A DNA stretch of 64,000 bases from Streptomyces lavendulae subsp. lavendulae. GTDB lineage: Bacteria > Actinomycetota > Actinomycetes > Streptomycetales > Streptomycetaceae. The stretch lies in assembly GCF_002803845.1 (NCBI RefSeq), contig NZ_CP024985.1, positions 6,583,501-6,647,500 on the forward strand, in the 5' to 3' direction. The notes under the pieces are model-generated. The model did not search any database. It saw nothing but the letters and a program-made list of their open reading frames with translations, and had not been told where the DNA came from. Positions 33,839 through 42,527 of the stretch are shown piece after piece (the stretch's first letter is position 1; every line of letters starts with the position of its first letter). The translations under genes were made by a program, and so were the position numbers.

Positions 33839-33844
33839 TATCCA
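33831..33844. promoter_or_regulatory. ARG-box-like site upstream of argH
   Basis: TGCATAGTTATCCA matches 10 of 14 positions of TGCATAAAAATGCA and covers the -10 hexamer. The argC box overlaps the -35, so ArgR would act at a different promoter position here. Confidence 0.5.
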
Positions 33845-33932
33845 ATCAGTGACCGCATCGTGTCGAAGACCGCCGTCCATCGCGACCCCGCCTGAGTCCG
33901 GTCGTTCACACAGGGGCGCCACGCGCCACCGG

Positions 33933-33973
33933 GACGGCCTCCCCGCGACCACCTCCGCGGCGGGGAGGCCGTC
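33933..33973 (+). promoter_or_regulatory. Leader hairpin before argH
   Basis: A perfect 14-bp stem (33933-33946 with 33960-33973) ends 27 nt before the argH GTG, within its leader. It resembles a terminator in strength, so it could be an attenuator or a barrier; function not known. The rest of 33695-34000 holds only the promoter described above. Confidence 0.5.
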
Positions 33974-34000
33974 GTACATCCACCCTCATGAGGAGCAGCA

Positions 34001-35428
34001 GTGAGCAGCAACAACGGTGACGTCCGGCTCTGGGGCGGCCGGTTCGCCGACGGGCCCTCCGAGGCCCTCGCGAAGCTGTCCGCGTCGGTCCACTTCGACT
34101 GGCGCCTGGCGCCCTACGACATCGCCGGCTCGCGCGCCCACGCCCGCGTGCTCGCCAAGGCCGGTCTGCTCACGGCCGAGGAGCTCGACCGCATGATCGA
34201 GGGCCTGGACCGGCTGGAGGCCGACGTGGCGGACGGGTCCTTCGTCGGCACCATCGCCGACGAGGACGTCCACACGGCCCTGGAGCGGGGCCTGCTGGAG
34301 CGGCTCGGCGCCGAACTCGGCGGCAAGCTGCGGGCCGGCCGCTCGCGCAACGACCAGGTGGCCACCCTCTTCCGGATGTACCTGCGCGACCACGCGCGGA
34401 CCATCGGCGGCCTGATCGCCGACCTCCAGGACGCCCTGGTCGGCCTGGCCGAGGCGCACGCGGACGTGGCGATGCCGGGCCGGACCCACCTCCAGCACGC
34501 GCAGCCGGTGCTGTTCGCCCACCACGTACTGGCCCACGTGCAGTCCCTGTCCCGGGACGCCGAGCGGCTGCGGCAGTGGGACACCCGGACCGCGGTCTCC
34601 CCGTACGGTTCGGGCGCTCTGGCGGGCTCCTCCCTCGGCCTGGACCCGGAGCAGGTGGCCGCGGACCTGGGCTTCGAGCGGGGCTCGGTCGGCAACTCGA
34701 TCGACGGCACGGCCTCCCGCGACTTCGTCGCCGAGTTCGCCTTCGTCACCGCGATGATCGGGATCAACCTGTCCCGGATCGCGGAGGAGATCATCCTGTG
34801 GAACACGAAGGAGTTCTCCTTCGTCACCCTCCACGACGCCTTCTCCACCGGCTCCTCGATCATGCCGCAGAAGAAGAACCCGGACATCGCGGAGCTGGCG
34901 CGCGGCAAGTCGGGCCGGCTCATCGGCAACCTGACCGGCCTGCTCGCCACGCTCAAGGCCCTGCCGCTCGCCTACAACCGGGACCTCCAGGAGGACAAGG
35001 AGCCCGTCTTCGACTCCTGCGACACCCTTGAGGTGCTGCTGCCGGCCTTCACCGGGATGATGGCCACGCTCACCGTCAACCGGGAGCGGATGGAGGAGCT
35101 GGCCCCGGCGGGCTTCTCCCTCGCCACCGACATCGCGGAGTGGCTGGTCAAGCAGGGCGTGCCCTTCCGGGTGGCGCACGAGGTGGCCGGCGAGTGCGTC
35201 AAGGTCTGCGAGGCCGAGGGCATCGAGCTCGACGAGCTCACCGACGACCAGTTCGTGAAGATCTCGGAGCACCTGACCCCCGAGGTCCGCACCGTCCTCA
35301 ACGTCAAGGGCGCCCTCGCCTCCCGCAACGGCCGCGGCGGCACCGCCCCGTCCGCGGTCGCCGTCCAGCTCACCGAGCTCAAGGCCGACCTGGTCATCCA
35401 GCACGCCTGGGCGGTCCACAAGCAGTAG
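34001..35428 (+). CDS. argH: Argininosuccinate lyase
   Basis: 475 residues from GTG 34001, after AGGAG. The fumarase/lyase superfamily signature GSSIMPQKKNPD is complete, together with RSRNDQVAT and GRTHLQHAQPV. The enzyme splits argininosuccinate to arginine and fumarate, last step of the pathway. It is separated from argCJBDR by two unrelated minus-strand genes and has its own ARG-box-like site. The terminator at 35442-35481 follows. Confidence 0.97.
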   Translation: MSSNNGDVRLWGGRFADGPSEALAKLSASVHFDWRLAPYDIAGSRAHARVLAKAGLLTAEELDRMIEGLDRLEADVADGSFVGTIADEDVHTALERGLLERLGAELGGKLRAGRSRNDQVATLFRMYLRDHARTIGGLIADLQDALVGLAEAHADVAMPGRTHLQHAQPVLFAHHVLAHVQSLSRDAERLRQWDTRTAVSPYGSGALAGSSLGLDPEQVAADLGFERGSVGNSIDGTASRDFVAEFAFVTAMIGINLSRIAEEIILWNTKEFSFVTLHDAFSTGSSIMPQKKNPDIAELARGKSGRLIGNLTGLLATLKALPLAYNRDLQEDKEPVFDSCDTLEVLLPAFTGMMATLTVNRERMEELAPAGFSLATDIAEWLVKQGVPFRVAHEVAGECVKVCEAEGIELDELTDDQFVKISEHLTPEVRTVLNVKGALASRNGRGGTAPSAVAVQLTELKADLVIQHAWAVHKQ

Positions 35429-35441
35429 TGCGGGCCGTGCC

Positions 35442-35481
35442 CGAGGGGGCGGGGGAGCCGGCCGGCTCCCCCGCCCCCTCG
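35442..35481. terminator. Bidirectional terminator after argH
   Basis: A perfect 19-bp stem (35442-35460 with 35463-35481) lies between argH and the convergent HAD-like gene. Confidence 0.85.
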
Positions 35482-35499
35482 GTGTCGCGGGGCTCGGCC

Positions 35500-36012
35500 T
35501 CAGGCGTGCGCCCAGTCCGCCAGCAGGGCGAAGTCGCTCCCGACCAGGCCGATCCGCTCGTCGATGCGGAGCAGCAGGGCCCGTGCCGGATGGCGCTGGT
35601 CGACGTACTCGTGGTCCAGGGCCGTGATGTCGTCGTCGACCCAGGCGAAGGGGCGCGCGCCCGCGTAGTCCAGGACGTACTGGGTCTTCCAGAAGGTCCC
35701 GCGCGGCGCCCGGCCGTGCATCACCGGCCAGTCGACGAAGGGGAGCCGGGGCAGTCCCAGCTGCGGGCCTATCCAGTCGTTCGCCTCGTCCTTCCAGGTC
35801 GTGGCCCAGACGAGCTCGTAGCGGTCCGCGAGGGCCAGCAGCTGCGCCCCGTGGGCCGGGTTCAGCCAGACGCGCAGCGGCTTCGCGCTCTCCGCCTCCC
35901 GCCAGCCCGTCGGCCGCATCCGGTGGGTGGTGTACCCCTGCGGGCGGCGCTGGGCCTTGGCAGCGTAGGGGTTCAGAGGTCCGTCGACGTCGATCAGCAG
36001 CAGGGGCTTCAT
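35500..36012 (-). CDS. HAD-like small protein
   Basis: 170 residues from ATG 36012 (CTGAGGAC upstream). The N-terminus LLLIDVDGPLNPY is a HAD-type motif I with DxD, and VWATTWKDEANDWIG and FAWVDDDITALD would supply motifs II-III and the acidic metal site. The protein is short, without a cap domain. A phosphatase role is plausible but no substrate can be named. It is divergent from the TetR gene, with the TetR operator between them, so it may be coregulated. Confidence 0.7.
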   Translation of the reverse strand: MKPLLLIDVDGPLNPYAAKAQRRPQGYTTHRMRPTGWREAESAKPLRVWLNPAHGAQLLALADRYELVWATTWKDEANDWIGPQLGLPRLPFVDWPVMHGRAPRGTFWKTQYVLDYAGARPFAWVDDDITALDHEYVDQRHPARALLLRIDERIGLVGSDFALLADWAHA

Positions 36013-36064
36013 GTCCTCAGGTTTCCTTTCCGGCCGCCCCGTCGGCAGCCGATTTTCCACCACG

Positions 36065-36104
36065 ATGAGACAGTGACGTCTCATGCGGGGTATGCTTGTC
36101 TCAT
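36065..36104. promoter_or_regulatory. TetR-type operator and -10 element
   Basis: ATGAGAC (36065-36071), six bases, then GTCTCAT (36078-36084) form a perfect inverted repeat. A third half-site GTCTCAT at 36098-36104 overlaps the TetR gene's start codon. Between them TATGCT (36091-36096) is a good -10, 6 nt before the ATG, indicating a leaderless message. Confidence 0.65.
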
Positions 36105-36654
36105 GGCCATGGATCGTGACCAGGTGCTCCGCGACGCGGCGGCCCTGCTTTCCCGCAAGTCGACCGCCACGATGGACGAGGTCGCCCGCGCCGCCGGCAT
36201 CGGCCGCGCCACCCTGCACCGGCACTTCGCCGGACGCGACGCCCTCGTACGGGCCCTGGAGGAACTCGGCATCCGGGAGTTCGAGGTGGCCTTCGACAAC
36301 GCCCGCCTCGACGAGGGCACGGCGGTGGAGGCGCTCAAGCGGCTCGTCGCCCAGGCGGAGCCCAACGCCGAACTGCTGGCGTTCCTCGTCACCGAGAACC
36401 AGCTCTTCGAGGGCGACCAGGTCAACGAGGGCTGGGCCCGCCTCGACGCCCGGGTGGGCGCGCTCTTCCGGCGCGGCCAGCAGGAGGGCGACATCCGGAT
36501 CGACCTGAGCCCCGCCTGGCTCACCGAGGCCCTCTACGGCCTCATCGGCACCTGCGCCTGGGCCGTCATGGACGGCCGGGTCGCCGCCAAGGACTTCCAG
36601 TACATGATCACCGAGCTGCTGCTCGGTGGCGCACGACGGAGCGTGGAGCAATGA
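36103..36654 (+). CDS. TetR-family regulator
   Basis: 183 residues from ATG 36103, predicted leaderless; an in-frame ATG lies two codons later. The N-terminal helix-turn-helix (ATMDEVARAAGIGRATLHRHFAGRDALV) is typical of TetR/AcrR, and the C-terminal ligand domain is variable. Its stop overlaps the MFS start (ATGA, 36651-36654), so it most probably represses its own operon through the GTCTCAT palindrome and is released by a substrate of the pump. Confidence 0.9.
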   Translation: MAMDRDQVLRDAAALLSRKSTATMDEVARAAGIGRATLHRHFAGRDALVRALEELGIREFEVAFDNARLDEGTAVEALKRLVAQAEPNAELLAFLVTENQLFEGDQVNEGWARLDARVGALFRRGQQEGDIRIDLSPAWLTEALYGLIGTCAWAVMDGRVAAKDFQYMITELLLGGARRSVEQ

Positions 36655-38195
36655 GCCGTACCGAACAGCTGAACCGGCAGACGGAGGTGGAGGAGCGCAG
36701 CCGCGGGCGATGGCTGGCCCTCTGCGTGCTCGTCCTCGCCGTGCTGCTGGTCGCGGTGGACGCCACCGTACTCGGTCTCGCCACCCCCTCCCTCAGCGAG
36801 GACCTCAAGCCGTCCGGCACCCAGCTGCTGTGGATCGGCGACATCTACTCCTTCGTCATCGCCGGTCTGCTCGTCTCCATGGGCTCCCTCGGCGACCGCA
36901 TAGGCCGCAAGAAGCTGCTGCTCGTCGGCGCCACCGCCTTCGGGGCCGTCTCCGTGCTCAACGCGTACGCGAGCAGCCCCGAGATGATGATCGTGGCCCG
37001 GGCGCTGCTCGGCGTGGCCGGCGCGACCCTGATGCCGTCCACCCTCGCGCTGATCCGGAACATCTTCCAGGACCCCCGCGAGCGCAGCCTCGCCATCGGC
37101 ATCTGGGGCGCCACCGCCTCGGCCGGCGCGGCCGTCGGGCCGGTCGTCGGAGGGGCCCTGCTCCAGCACTTCTGGTGGGGCTCGGTGTTCCTGATCAACC
37201 TGCCGGTGATGATCGCCCTGGTCCTCGTCGGCATCAAGCTGCTCCCCGAGTCCAAGAACCCCGTCGCCGGCCCCTGGGACCTGGTCAGCGTCGCCCTCTC
37301 CCTCGTCGGCGTCATCGGCGTGGTCTACGCCGTCAAGGACGTCGCCAGCCACGGCCTCACCTGGGGCGTCTGGGCCGCCGCCGTCATCGGCGGAGCCTGC
37401 CTGTACGCCTTCGTACGACGCCAGTTCAGCCTGCCGTCGCCGCTGCTCGACATGCGGCTCTTCCGGCACCGCGGCTTCTCCGGCGCGGTCCTCGCCGACC
37501 TGCTCACCGTGTTCGGGCTCTCCGGACTGGTCTTCTTCCTCTCCCAGTTCCTCCAGCTCGTGCAGGGCCGCGACCCCCTGGAGGCCGGACTGGCCGAACT
37601 GCCCGCCGCCATCGGCGCGGTGGTCACCGGCCTGGTCGCGGGCCGCTACGCCCGCCGGCACTCGGTACGCGTCATCGTGACCGGCGGCCTCGCCGCGATA
37701 GGCCTGGCCCTGGGCGCCCTCACCCTGATCCACAAGGAGACCGGCTACCCGCTGCTCGGCGCGGCCCTGCTCGTCGTCGGCCTCGGCGCGGGCTTCTCCT
37801 TCACCGTCACCGCCGACGTGATCCTCTCCAGCGTCCCCAAGGAACAGGCCGGCTCGGCCTCGGCCGTCTCCGAGACCGCGTACGAACTGGGCGCCGCCCT
37901 CGGCATCGCCCTGCTCGGCTCCGTGGTGACCGGCGTCTACCAGTCCTTCACCGCCCCCGCCTCCGTGCCCGGCCCGCTGGCCGACGCGGCGCACGAATCC
38001 CTCGGCGGGGCCGTCGAGGCCGCCAAGGCCGTGGACCCGCAGACGGGCGCGCAGATGGTCGGCGCCGCCCAGGACGCCTTCGTGGACGGGCTGCGGCTCG
38101 CCTCGGGCGTCGGAGCGGCCGTCCTGCTCGCCACCGCCGCGGCCGCCTGGTTCCTGCTCAAGGGCCAGGAGCTGCAGGACGGCGTCGAACACTGA
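36651..38195 (+). CDS. DHA2-type MFS drug transporter (EmrB/QacA-like)
   Basis: 514 residues with fourteen predicted membrane helices. Motif A is GSLGDRIGRKKLLLVG and motif C is in GAAVGPVVGGALL; the front region ALLVAVDATVLGLATPSL carries the conserved acidic residue of helix 1 in DHA2 exporters. Proton-driven efflux of cationic or hydrophobic compounds is expected. It is translationally coupled to the TetR gene. Compound range unknown. Confidence 0.9.
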   Translation: MSRTEQLNRQTEVEERSRGRWLALCVLVLAVLLVAVDATVLGLATPSLSEDLKPSGTQLLWIGDIYSFVIAGLLVSMGSLGDRIGRKKLLLVGATAFGAVSVLNAYASSPEMMIVARALLGVAGATLMPSTLALIRNIFQDPRERSLAIGIWGATASAGAAVGPVVGGALLQHFWWGSVFLINLPVMIALVLVGIKLLPESKNPVAGPWDLVSVALSLVGVIGVVYAVKDVASHGLTWGVWAAAVIGGACLYAFVRRQFSLPSPLLDMRLFRHRGFSGAVLADLLTVFGLSGLVFFLSQFLQLVQGRDPLEAGLAELPAAIGAVVTGLVAGRYARRHSVRVIVTGGLAAIGLALGALTLIHKETGYPLLGAALLVVGLGAGFSFTVTADVILSSVPKEQAGSASAVSETAYELGAALGIALLGSVVTGVYQSFTAPASVPGPLADAAHESLGGAVEAAKAVDPQTGAQMVGAAQDAFVDGLRLASGVGAAVLLATAAAAWFLLKGQELQDGVEH

Positions 38196-38243
38196 CGTAC
38201 CGCCGTACCGCCGTACCGCCAAGGGGTGGTTTCCCGGCCGCAG

Positions 38244-38273
38244 TTGACATGGCGTCGACGGCCGGGACACCAT
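38244..38273 (+). promoter_or_regulatory. Candidate promoter with consensus -35
   Basis: A perfect TTGACA (38244-38249), an 18-bp spacer and a weak CACCAT (38268-38273) end 7 nt before ATG 38281. If used, the message would be leaderless. Confidence 0.3.
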
Positions 38274-38280
38274 CCCGGCG

Positions 38281-39753
38281 ATGGAGATCACCGATCTGAC
38301 CCCGGCCGAACGCCGCGTGTGGGAAGCCTTTCCGCGCGGCGACGGCGTCGACTTCCGGGAACACCCCGAGGACAGCTCCGTGGACGGGGCCGGATGGGGT
38401 CCGGAGCGCACCGTCCGGGCCGAGGTGCTGCGGGCCCTGCTGCTGGGCGCGGGCCGCGCCGAGGAGGGCCGGGTCGCCGGACTCAAGATCAAGGGCGCGC
38501 GGATCGTCGGCAGCCTCGACCTCAGGTACGCGGTCGTCGACCACGCCATCCGGCTGCGCGACTGCTGGTTCGAGCGCAAACCCCTGATGTACGGGGCCCA
38601 GCTGAAGGCGCTCGTCCTCGGCTACTCCACCCTCCCGGGCCTCACCGCCGCCACGGTCCGCGTCGACGTGGTCCTGCGGCTCTCCTGCTGCCGGATCACC
38701 GGCCCCGTACGGCTCCAGGGCGCCAAGCTGTCCGCGCTCTTCCTCCAGGGGGCCGTGATCGGGCCGACGGCGGGCGAGGAGTCGGACGAACCCCCGCTCC
38801 AGCTCAACCACGTCGAGGTCGGCACCGACATCATCGCCAACGACCTCACCGTGCACGGTCAGCTGCGCCTCAACGGCGCCACCGTCGGGGGCCAGGTCAG
38901 CCTGGACCGGGCCCGCCTGCTCGCCCCCGGCGGGATCGCGCTGCACGCCGAGACGCTGACCGTCGGCACGGACCTGCGGGCCCACCGGATGGAGGCCCAC
39001 GGCATGGTCAACCTCACCGGCTCCCGGATACCGGGCCAGCTCAACTTCGCGTACGCCGTCTTCGTCAACCCCGACGGCGTCGCCCTGCGCGCCTCCAGCT
39101 GCGCCATCGGCGAGATGTGGCTGCGCAACTGCCCGCCGGTCCAGGGGCTGGTGAACCTGCGCCGCTCCCAGTTCGACCTGCTGCACGTCCCCGCCGCCAC
39201 CTGGCCGGAGAAGATCCGCATCGACGGCCTCAGCTACCGCACCCTCGCCCCCCACCTGCCCGCCCAGGAGCGGCTGCCCGCGCTGGAGCGGGAGGAGTCG
39301 GGCTACCTCCCGTACGCCTACGAACAGCTCGCGGGCGCGTACCGCACGGCGGGCGACGAGGCGGCCGCGCGGACCGTCCAGCTGGCCAAGCTGCGGCGCC
39401 ACCGCCGCACCCTGCCCCGGCACGGGCGGGCCTGGGGGCTGCTCCAGGACGTCACGGTCGGATACGGCTTCCGGCCGCTGCGCGCGGCGGGCTGGCTGCT
39501 GGCCCTGCTGCTCGTGGGCTCGGTCGCCTACGGCCTGCACGCGCCCCGGCCGCTGAAGGCGGGGGAGGCGCCGGACTTCAACGCCGTGTTCTACACGATC
39601 GACCTGATGCTGCCGATCATCGGCTTCGGCCAGGAGTCCGCCTACGCGCCGGCCGGCTGGTACCAGTGGCTGTCGTACCTGCTGATCGTGACCGGCTGGG
39701 TCCTCGCCACCACCACGGCGGCGGGCGTCAGCCGGTCACTCCAGCGGCAGTAG
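38281..39753 (+). CDS. Predicted beta-helix membrane protein
   Basis: 490 residues. The N-terminal two-thirds consist of short repeated strands with regular hydrophobic spacing (LKIKGARIVGSLDLRYAVV, VRLQGAKLSALFLQGAVIG, LRLNGATVGGQVSLDRARL), a right-handed beta-helix pattern like that of pentapeptide and bactofilin-type proteins. A helical linker (ERLPALEREESGYLPYAYEQ) and two C-terminal membrane segments follow. Databases label relatives as membrane-associated oxidoreductases, but I see no cofactor motif that supports it. Function unknown. Confidence 0.65.
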   Translation: MEITDLTPAERRVWEAFPRGDGVDFREHPEDSSVDGAGWGPERTVRAEVLRALLLGAGRAEEGRVAGLKIKGARIVGSLDLRYAVVDHAIRLRDCWFERKPLMYGAQLKALVLGYSTLPGLTAATVRVDVVLRLSCCRITGPVRLQGAKLSALFLQGAVIGPTAGEESDEPPLQLNHVEVGTDIIANDLTVHGQLRLNGATVGGQVSLDRARLLAPGGIALHAETLTVGTDLRAHRMEAHGMVNLTGSRIPGQLNFAYAVFVNPDGVALRASSCAIGEMWLRNCPPVQGLVNLRRSQFDLLHVPAATWPEKIRIDGLSYRTLAPHLPAQERLPALEREESGYLPYAYEQLAGAYRTAGDEAAARTVQLAKLRRHRRTLPRHGRAWGLLQDVTVGYGFRPLRAAGWLLALLLVGSVAYGLHAPRPLKAGEAPDFNAVFYTIDLMLPIIGFGQESAYAPAGWYQWLSYLLIVTGWVLATTTAAGVSRSLQRQ

Positions 39754-39758
39754 GGGAG

Positions 39759-40544
39759 CTACGCGGCCTTCGCCTTGGTGGCGTACATGTCCACGTACTC
39801 CTGGCCCGACAGGCGCATGACCTCGGCCATCACCGAGTCGGTGACGGCGCGCAGGACGTAGCGGTCGCGGTCCATGCCCTCGTAGCGGGAGAACTCCATC
39901 GGCTCGCCGAAGCGGACGGTGACCCGGCCCGGTCGGGGCATGCCCGCGCCGCCGGGCTGGAGCTTGTCGGTGCCGATCATCGCGAAGGGGACCACGGGGG
40001 CGCCCGTCATCAGGGTGAGGCGGGCGATGCCGGTGCGGCCCCGGTACAGGCGGCCGTCGGGGGAGCGGGTGCCCTCGGGGTAGATACCGAAGATCTTGCC
40101 CTCCTCCAGGATCCTGCGACCCGTCATCAGCGCGGCCACTCCGCCGTTCGCGCCGTCGCGGTCCACGGGGATCATGCCGGCGCCGGTGAAGAACCACGCC
40201 ATCAGGCGGCCCTTGAGGCCCTTGCCCGTCACGTACTCGTCCTTGCCGATGAAGTGGACCGTACGGTCGCACACCAGCGGCAGGATCATCGAGTCGATGA
40301 AGGTGAGGTGATTGCCCGCCAGGATCACCGGACCGGTGCCCGGAATGTTCTCGATGCCCTCCACCCGGGTGCGGATGATCAGGCGCATGACCGGTCCGAC
40401 AGTGGCTTTGATGAGCGCGGTACGGAACAACGTGAGCCCTCCGGCATCGAAAAGCGGCTTTCGCACCACACGGCGGTAGTGCAGGTGAGGACGATACTCT
40501 CGGCTCACGGCTGATCGCACATCGGGTTCACGTGGTGGATACAT
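39759..40544 (-). CDS. 1-acyl-sn-glycerol-3-phosphate acyltransferase
   Basis: 261 residues if ATG 40544 is used; the frame is open to 40793, and internal GTG codons near VVRKPLF are also possible, so the start is uncertain. The PlsC motifs are HLTFID (H-x4-D catalytic pair), then YPEGTRS. The enzyme should acylate lysophosphatidate at the sn-2 position in the membrane. It is divergent from the glycerophosphodiesterase gene, both being glycerolipid enzymes. Confidence 0.87.
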   Translation of the reverse strand: MYPPREPDVRSAVSREYRPHLHYRRVVRKPLFDAGGLTLFRTALIKATVGPVMRLIIRTRVEGIENIPGTGPVILAGNHLTFIDSMILPLVCDRTVHFIGKDEYVTGKGLKGRLMAWFFTGAGMIPVDRDGANGGVAALMTGRRILEEGKIFGIYPEGTRSPDGRLYRGRTGIARLTLMTGAPVVPFAMIGTDKLQPGGAGMPRPGRVTVRFGEPMEFSRYEGMDRDRYVLRAVTDSVMAEVMRLSGQEYVDMYATKAKAA

Positions 40545-40689
40545 CGTGTTGACGCACGTTTCCGTCGTGTTCCCGCCACGCCCACCCTCCCGCCATCCCT
40601 CCTTGCCTACGATCGGCACGCCGATTGCGGGCCGCGCGCCCCGGAGATCCCGGGTCCGGGAGCCCGTTTCACGATGAGGAGAGGCACTC

Positions 40690-41856
40690 ATGACGCAGGG
40701 TGGGGCAGCACGGCGCACGGTCCTGGGAGCGGCGGTCCTGGCGGCCGGAACCGGAATCACCGGACTGGCGGCGGGCACCGCCTCCGCCGCCACCGACGAC
40801 GGCGGACACGGCGAGGGCGGCTACCGGGACCTCCCCGTCCCGACGGTCATCGGCCACCGGGGCTCCAGCGGGTACCGGCCCGAGCACACCCTCGGCTCCT
40901 ACCAGCTCGCCCTGGACCTGGGTGCCGACGTCATCGAACAGGACCTCGTCCCCACCAAGGACGGCCACCTGGTCTGCCGCCACGAGAACGAGATCGGCGG
41001 CACCACCGACGTCGGCGACCACCCCGAGTTCGCCGCCCGGCGCACCACCAAGACCGTCGACGGGGTCTCCGTCACCGGCTGGTTCACCGAGGACTTCACC
41101 CTCGCCGAGCTGAAGACCCTGCGCGCCAAGGAGCGCATCCCCGCCGTCCGCCAGCGCAACACCCTCTACGACGGCCGCTGGGCCGTCCCCACCTTCGAAG
41201 AGGTGCTGCGCTGGGCCAACCGCGAGAGCCGCCAGCGCGACAAGCGGGTCTGGCTCCACGTCGAGACCAAGCACCCCACCTACTTCCGGGGCCTCGGCCT
41301 CGGTCTGGAGGAGCCCCTCGCGAAGCTGCTGCGCCGCTACGGGCGCGACGGCCGGGACGCCGCCGTCTTCCTCCAGTCCTTCGAGCCCTCCAGCCTCCAG
41401 CGGCTCTCCCGCCTGGTGTCCGCGCCGCGCGTGGCGCTGCTCGGCGCGGCGAACACCCGGCCCTGGGACTTCGAGGTGGCCAAGGACCCCCGTACCGTCG
41501 CCGACCTGGTCAAGCCCGAGGGGCTGCGGTGGATCGCCGGCTTCGCCCAGGGCATCGGCCCGACCCTGGACCTGATCGTGCCGCGCACCGCCGACGGCCG
41601 GCTCGGCGAGCCGACCACCCTCGTCAAGGACGCACACGCACGCGGGCTGGTGCTGCACCCCTACACCGCGCGCAACGAGAACAGCTTCCTGCCCGCCGAG
41701 TTCCGCAAGGGCACCGATCCGGCCGCGTACGGGGACGCCTTCGGCGCCTTCAAGCGGTACTTCGAACTGGGCGTCGACGGCATCTTCACCGACAACCCCG
41801 ACACCGGACTCCTCGCGGCGGAGGCCTTCCGCCCCGGACGCGGCGTCAACCGCTAG
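40690..41856 (+). CDS. Secreted glycerophosphodiester phosphodiesterase
   Basis: 388 residues from ATG 40690, GAGGAGAGG upstream. A twin-arginine-type signal (ARRTVLGAAVLAAGTG, ending ASAATDD) leads to a GDPD TIM barrel with HRGSSGYRPEHT, DLGADVIEQDL and HLVCRHEN, which supply the catalytic His and metal-binding acids. It hydrolyses glycerophosphodiesters to glycerol-3-phosphate and an alcohol outside the cell, for phosphate and glycerol recovery. No PHO box was recognised upstream. Confidence 0.9.
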   Translation: MTQGGAARRTVLGAAVLAAGTGITGLAAGTASAATDDGGHGEGGYRDLPVPTVIGHRGSSGYRPEHTLGSYQLALDLGADVIEQDLVPTKDGHLVCRHENEIGGTTDVGDHPEFAARRTTKTVDGVSVTGWFTEDFTLAELKTLRAKERIPAVRQRNTLYDGRWAVPTFEEVLRWANRESRQRDKRVWLHVETKHPTYFRGLGLGLEEPLAKLLRRYGRDGRDAAVFLQSFEPSSLQRLSRLVSAPRVALLGAANTRPWDFEVAKDPRTVADLVKPEGLRWIAGFAQGIGPTLDLIVPRTADGRLGEPTTLVKDAHARGLVLHPYTARNENSFLPAEFRKGTDPAAYGDAFGAFKRYFELGVDGIFTDNPDTGLLAAEAFRPGRGVNR

Positions 41857-41883
41857 CCCCGCTTCCCCGTACGGGTGTGCCCT

Positions 41884-41906
41884 TCCCGGCGGGGAAACCG
41901 CCGGGA
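41884..41906 (+). terminator. Hairpin terminator of the phosphodiesterase gene
   Basis: TCCCGGCGG (41884-41892) pairs with CCGCCGGGA (41898-41906) across a GGAAA loop, 28 bp after the stop. Confidence 0.65.
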
Positions 41907-41929
41907 GGCGTCCGCTCGTCCCGCCCGGC

Positions 41930-42490
41930 ATGGACCTGCTGAAGGAACCGGACCTGCCCGAGGCCGCGCGGCCGGAGAGCGAACTGCTCCGGGAACTGGG
42001 CCCGCTGCTCTCCGCCGAGGCGGCCGCCGAGGCCCCGGCCGCCGGGGTGGAGGCCGCGGACCTGGAACAAGCCGTCTGGGTCAGGCTGCTGGAGCGCGGC
42101 CCGCGCGCCCCCGACCCGGGCGGCCGTGCCCGCTGGCTGCGCAGGGCGGTGCGCGCGGAGGCGCGGCTCGCCCGCAGGCGGGCCCGGCGCGAGGTCCCCT
42201 ACGGGGCCGCGCCCACGCCCGCAGCCCCGGCCGGAGAGCCCGAGGACGCCCTGCTGCACGGGGAGGAGAACCGGGCCCTCCGATCGGCGGTCGCCCGATT
42301 GCCCGGGCGCTGTCCCCAGCTCATAGGGGCACTTCTCTCGCCAAGAGACCTCACTTACCGTGAAATCGCAGGAGAGTTGGGTATCTCACAAGGAAGTTTG
42401 GGACCCGTCCGTTCCCGTTGCCTGGGATGTCTGCGCAGAATGCTCGCTGCAGAGGTTGCGGCTCCTGGCCCGTGGGGAAAGGAGCGGTAG
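41930..42490 (+). CDS. Sigma-70 family sigma factor, ECF-like
   Basis: 186 residues. Region 2 is poorly conserved (LEQAVWVRLLERG then RARWLRRAVRAEARLARRRARRE); region 4 (LTYREIAGELGISQGSLGPVRSRCLGCLRRML) is a clear helix-turn-helix. The length fits small group IV sigma factors. No anti-sigma gene is adjacent. The last 150 bp, encoding region 4, are noticeably A+T-richer than the rest, with codons such as ACT, ACA, TTG and AGT. An alternative frame upstream of the GNAT gene overlaps this part. Regulon unknown. Confidence 0.75.
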   Translation: MDLLKEPDLPEAARPESELLRELGPLLSAEAAAEAPAAGVEAADLEQAVWVRLLERGPRAPDPGGRARWLRRAVRAEARLARRRARREVPYGAAPTPAAPAGEPEDALLHGEENRALRSAVARLPGRCPQLIGALLSPRDLTYREIAGELGISQGSLGPVRSRCLGCLRRMLAAEVAAPGPWGKER

Positions 42491-42527
42491 ACCGGAGAGC
42501 TACCAGGTGAGCGGGAGGCATGCGCAC

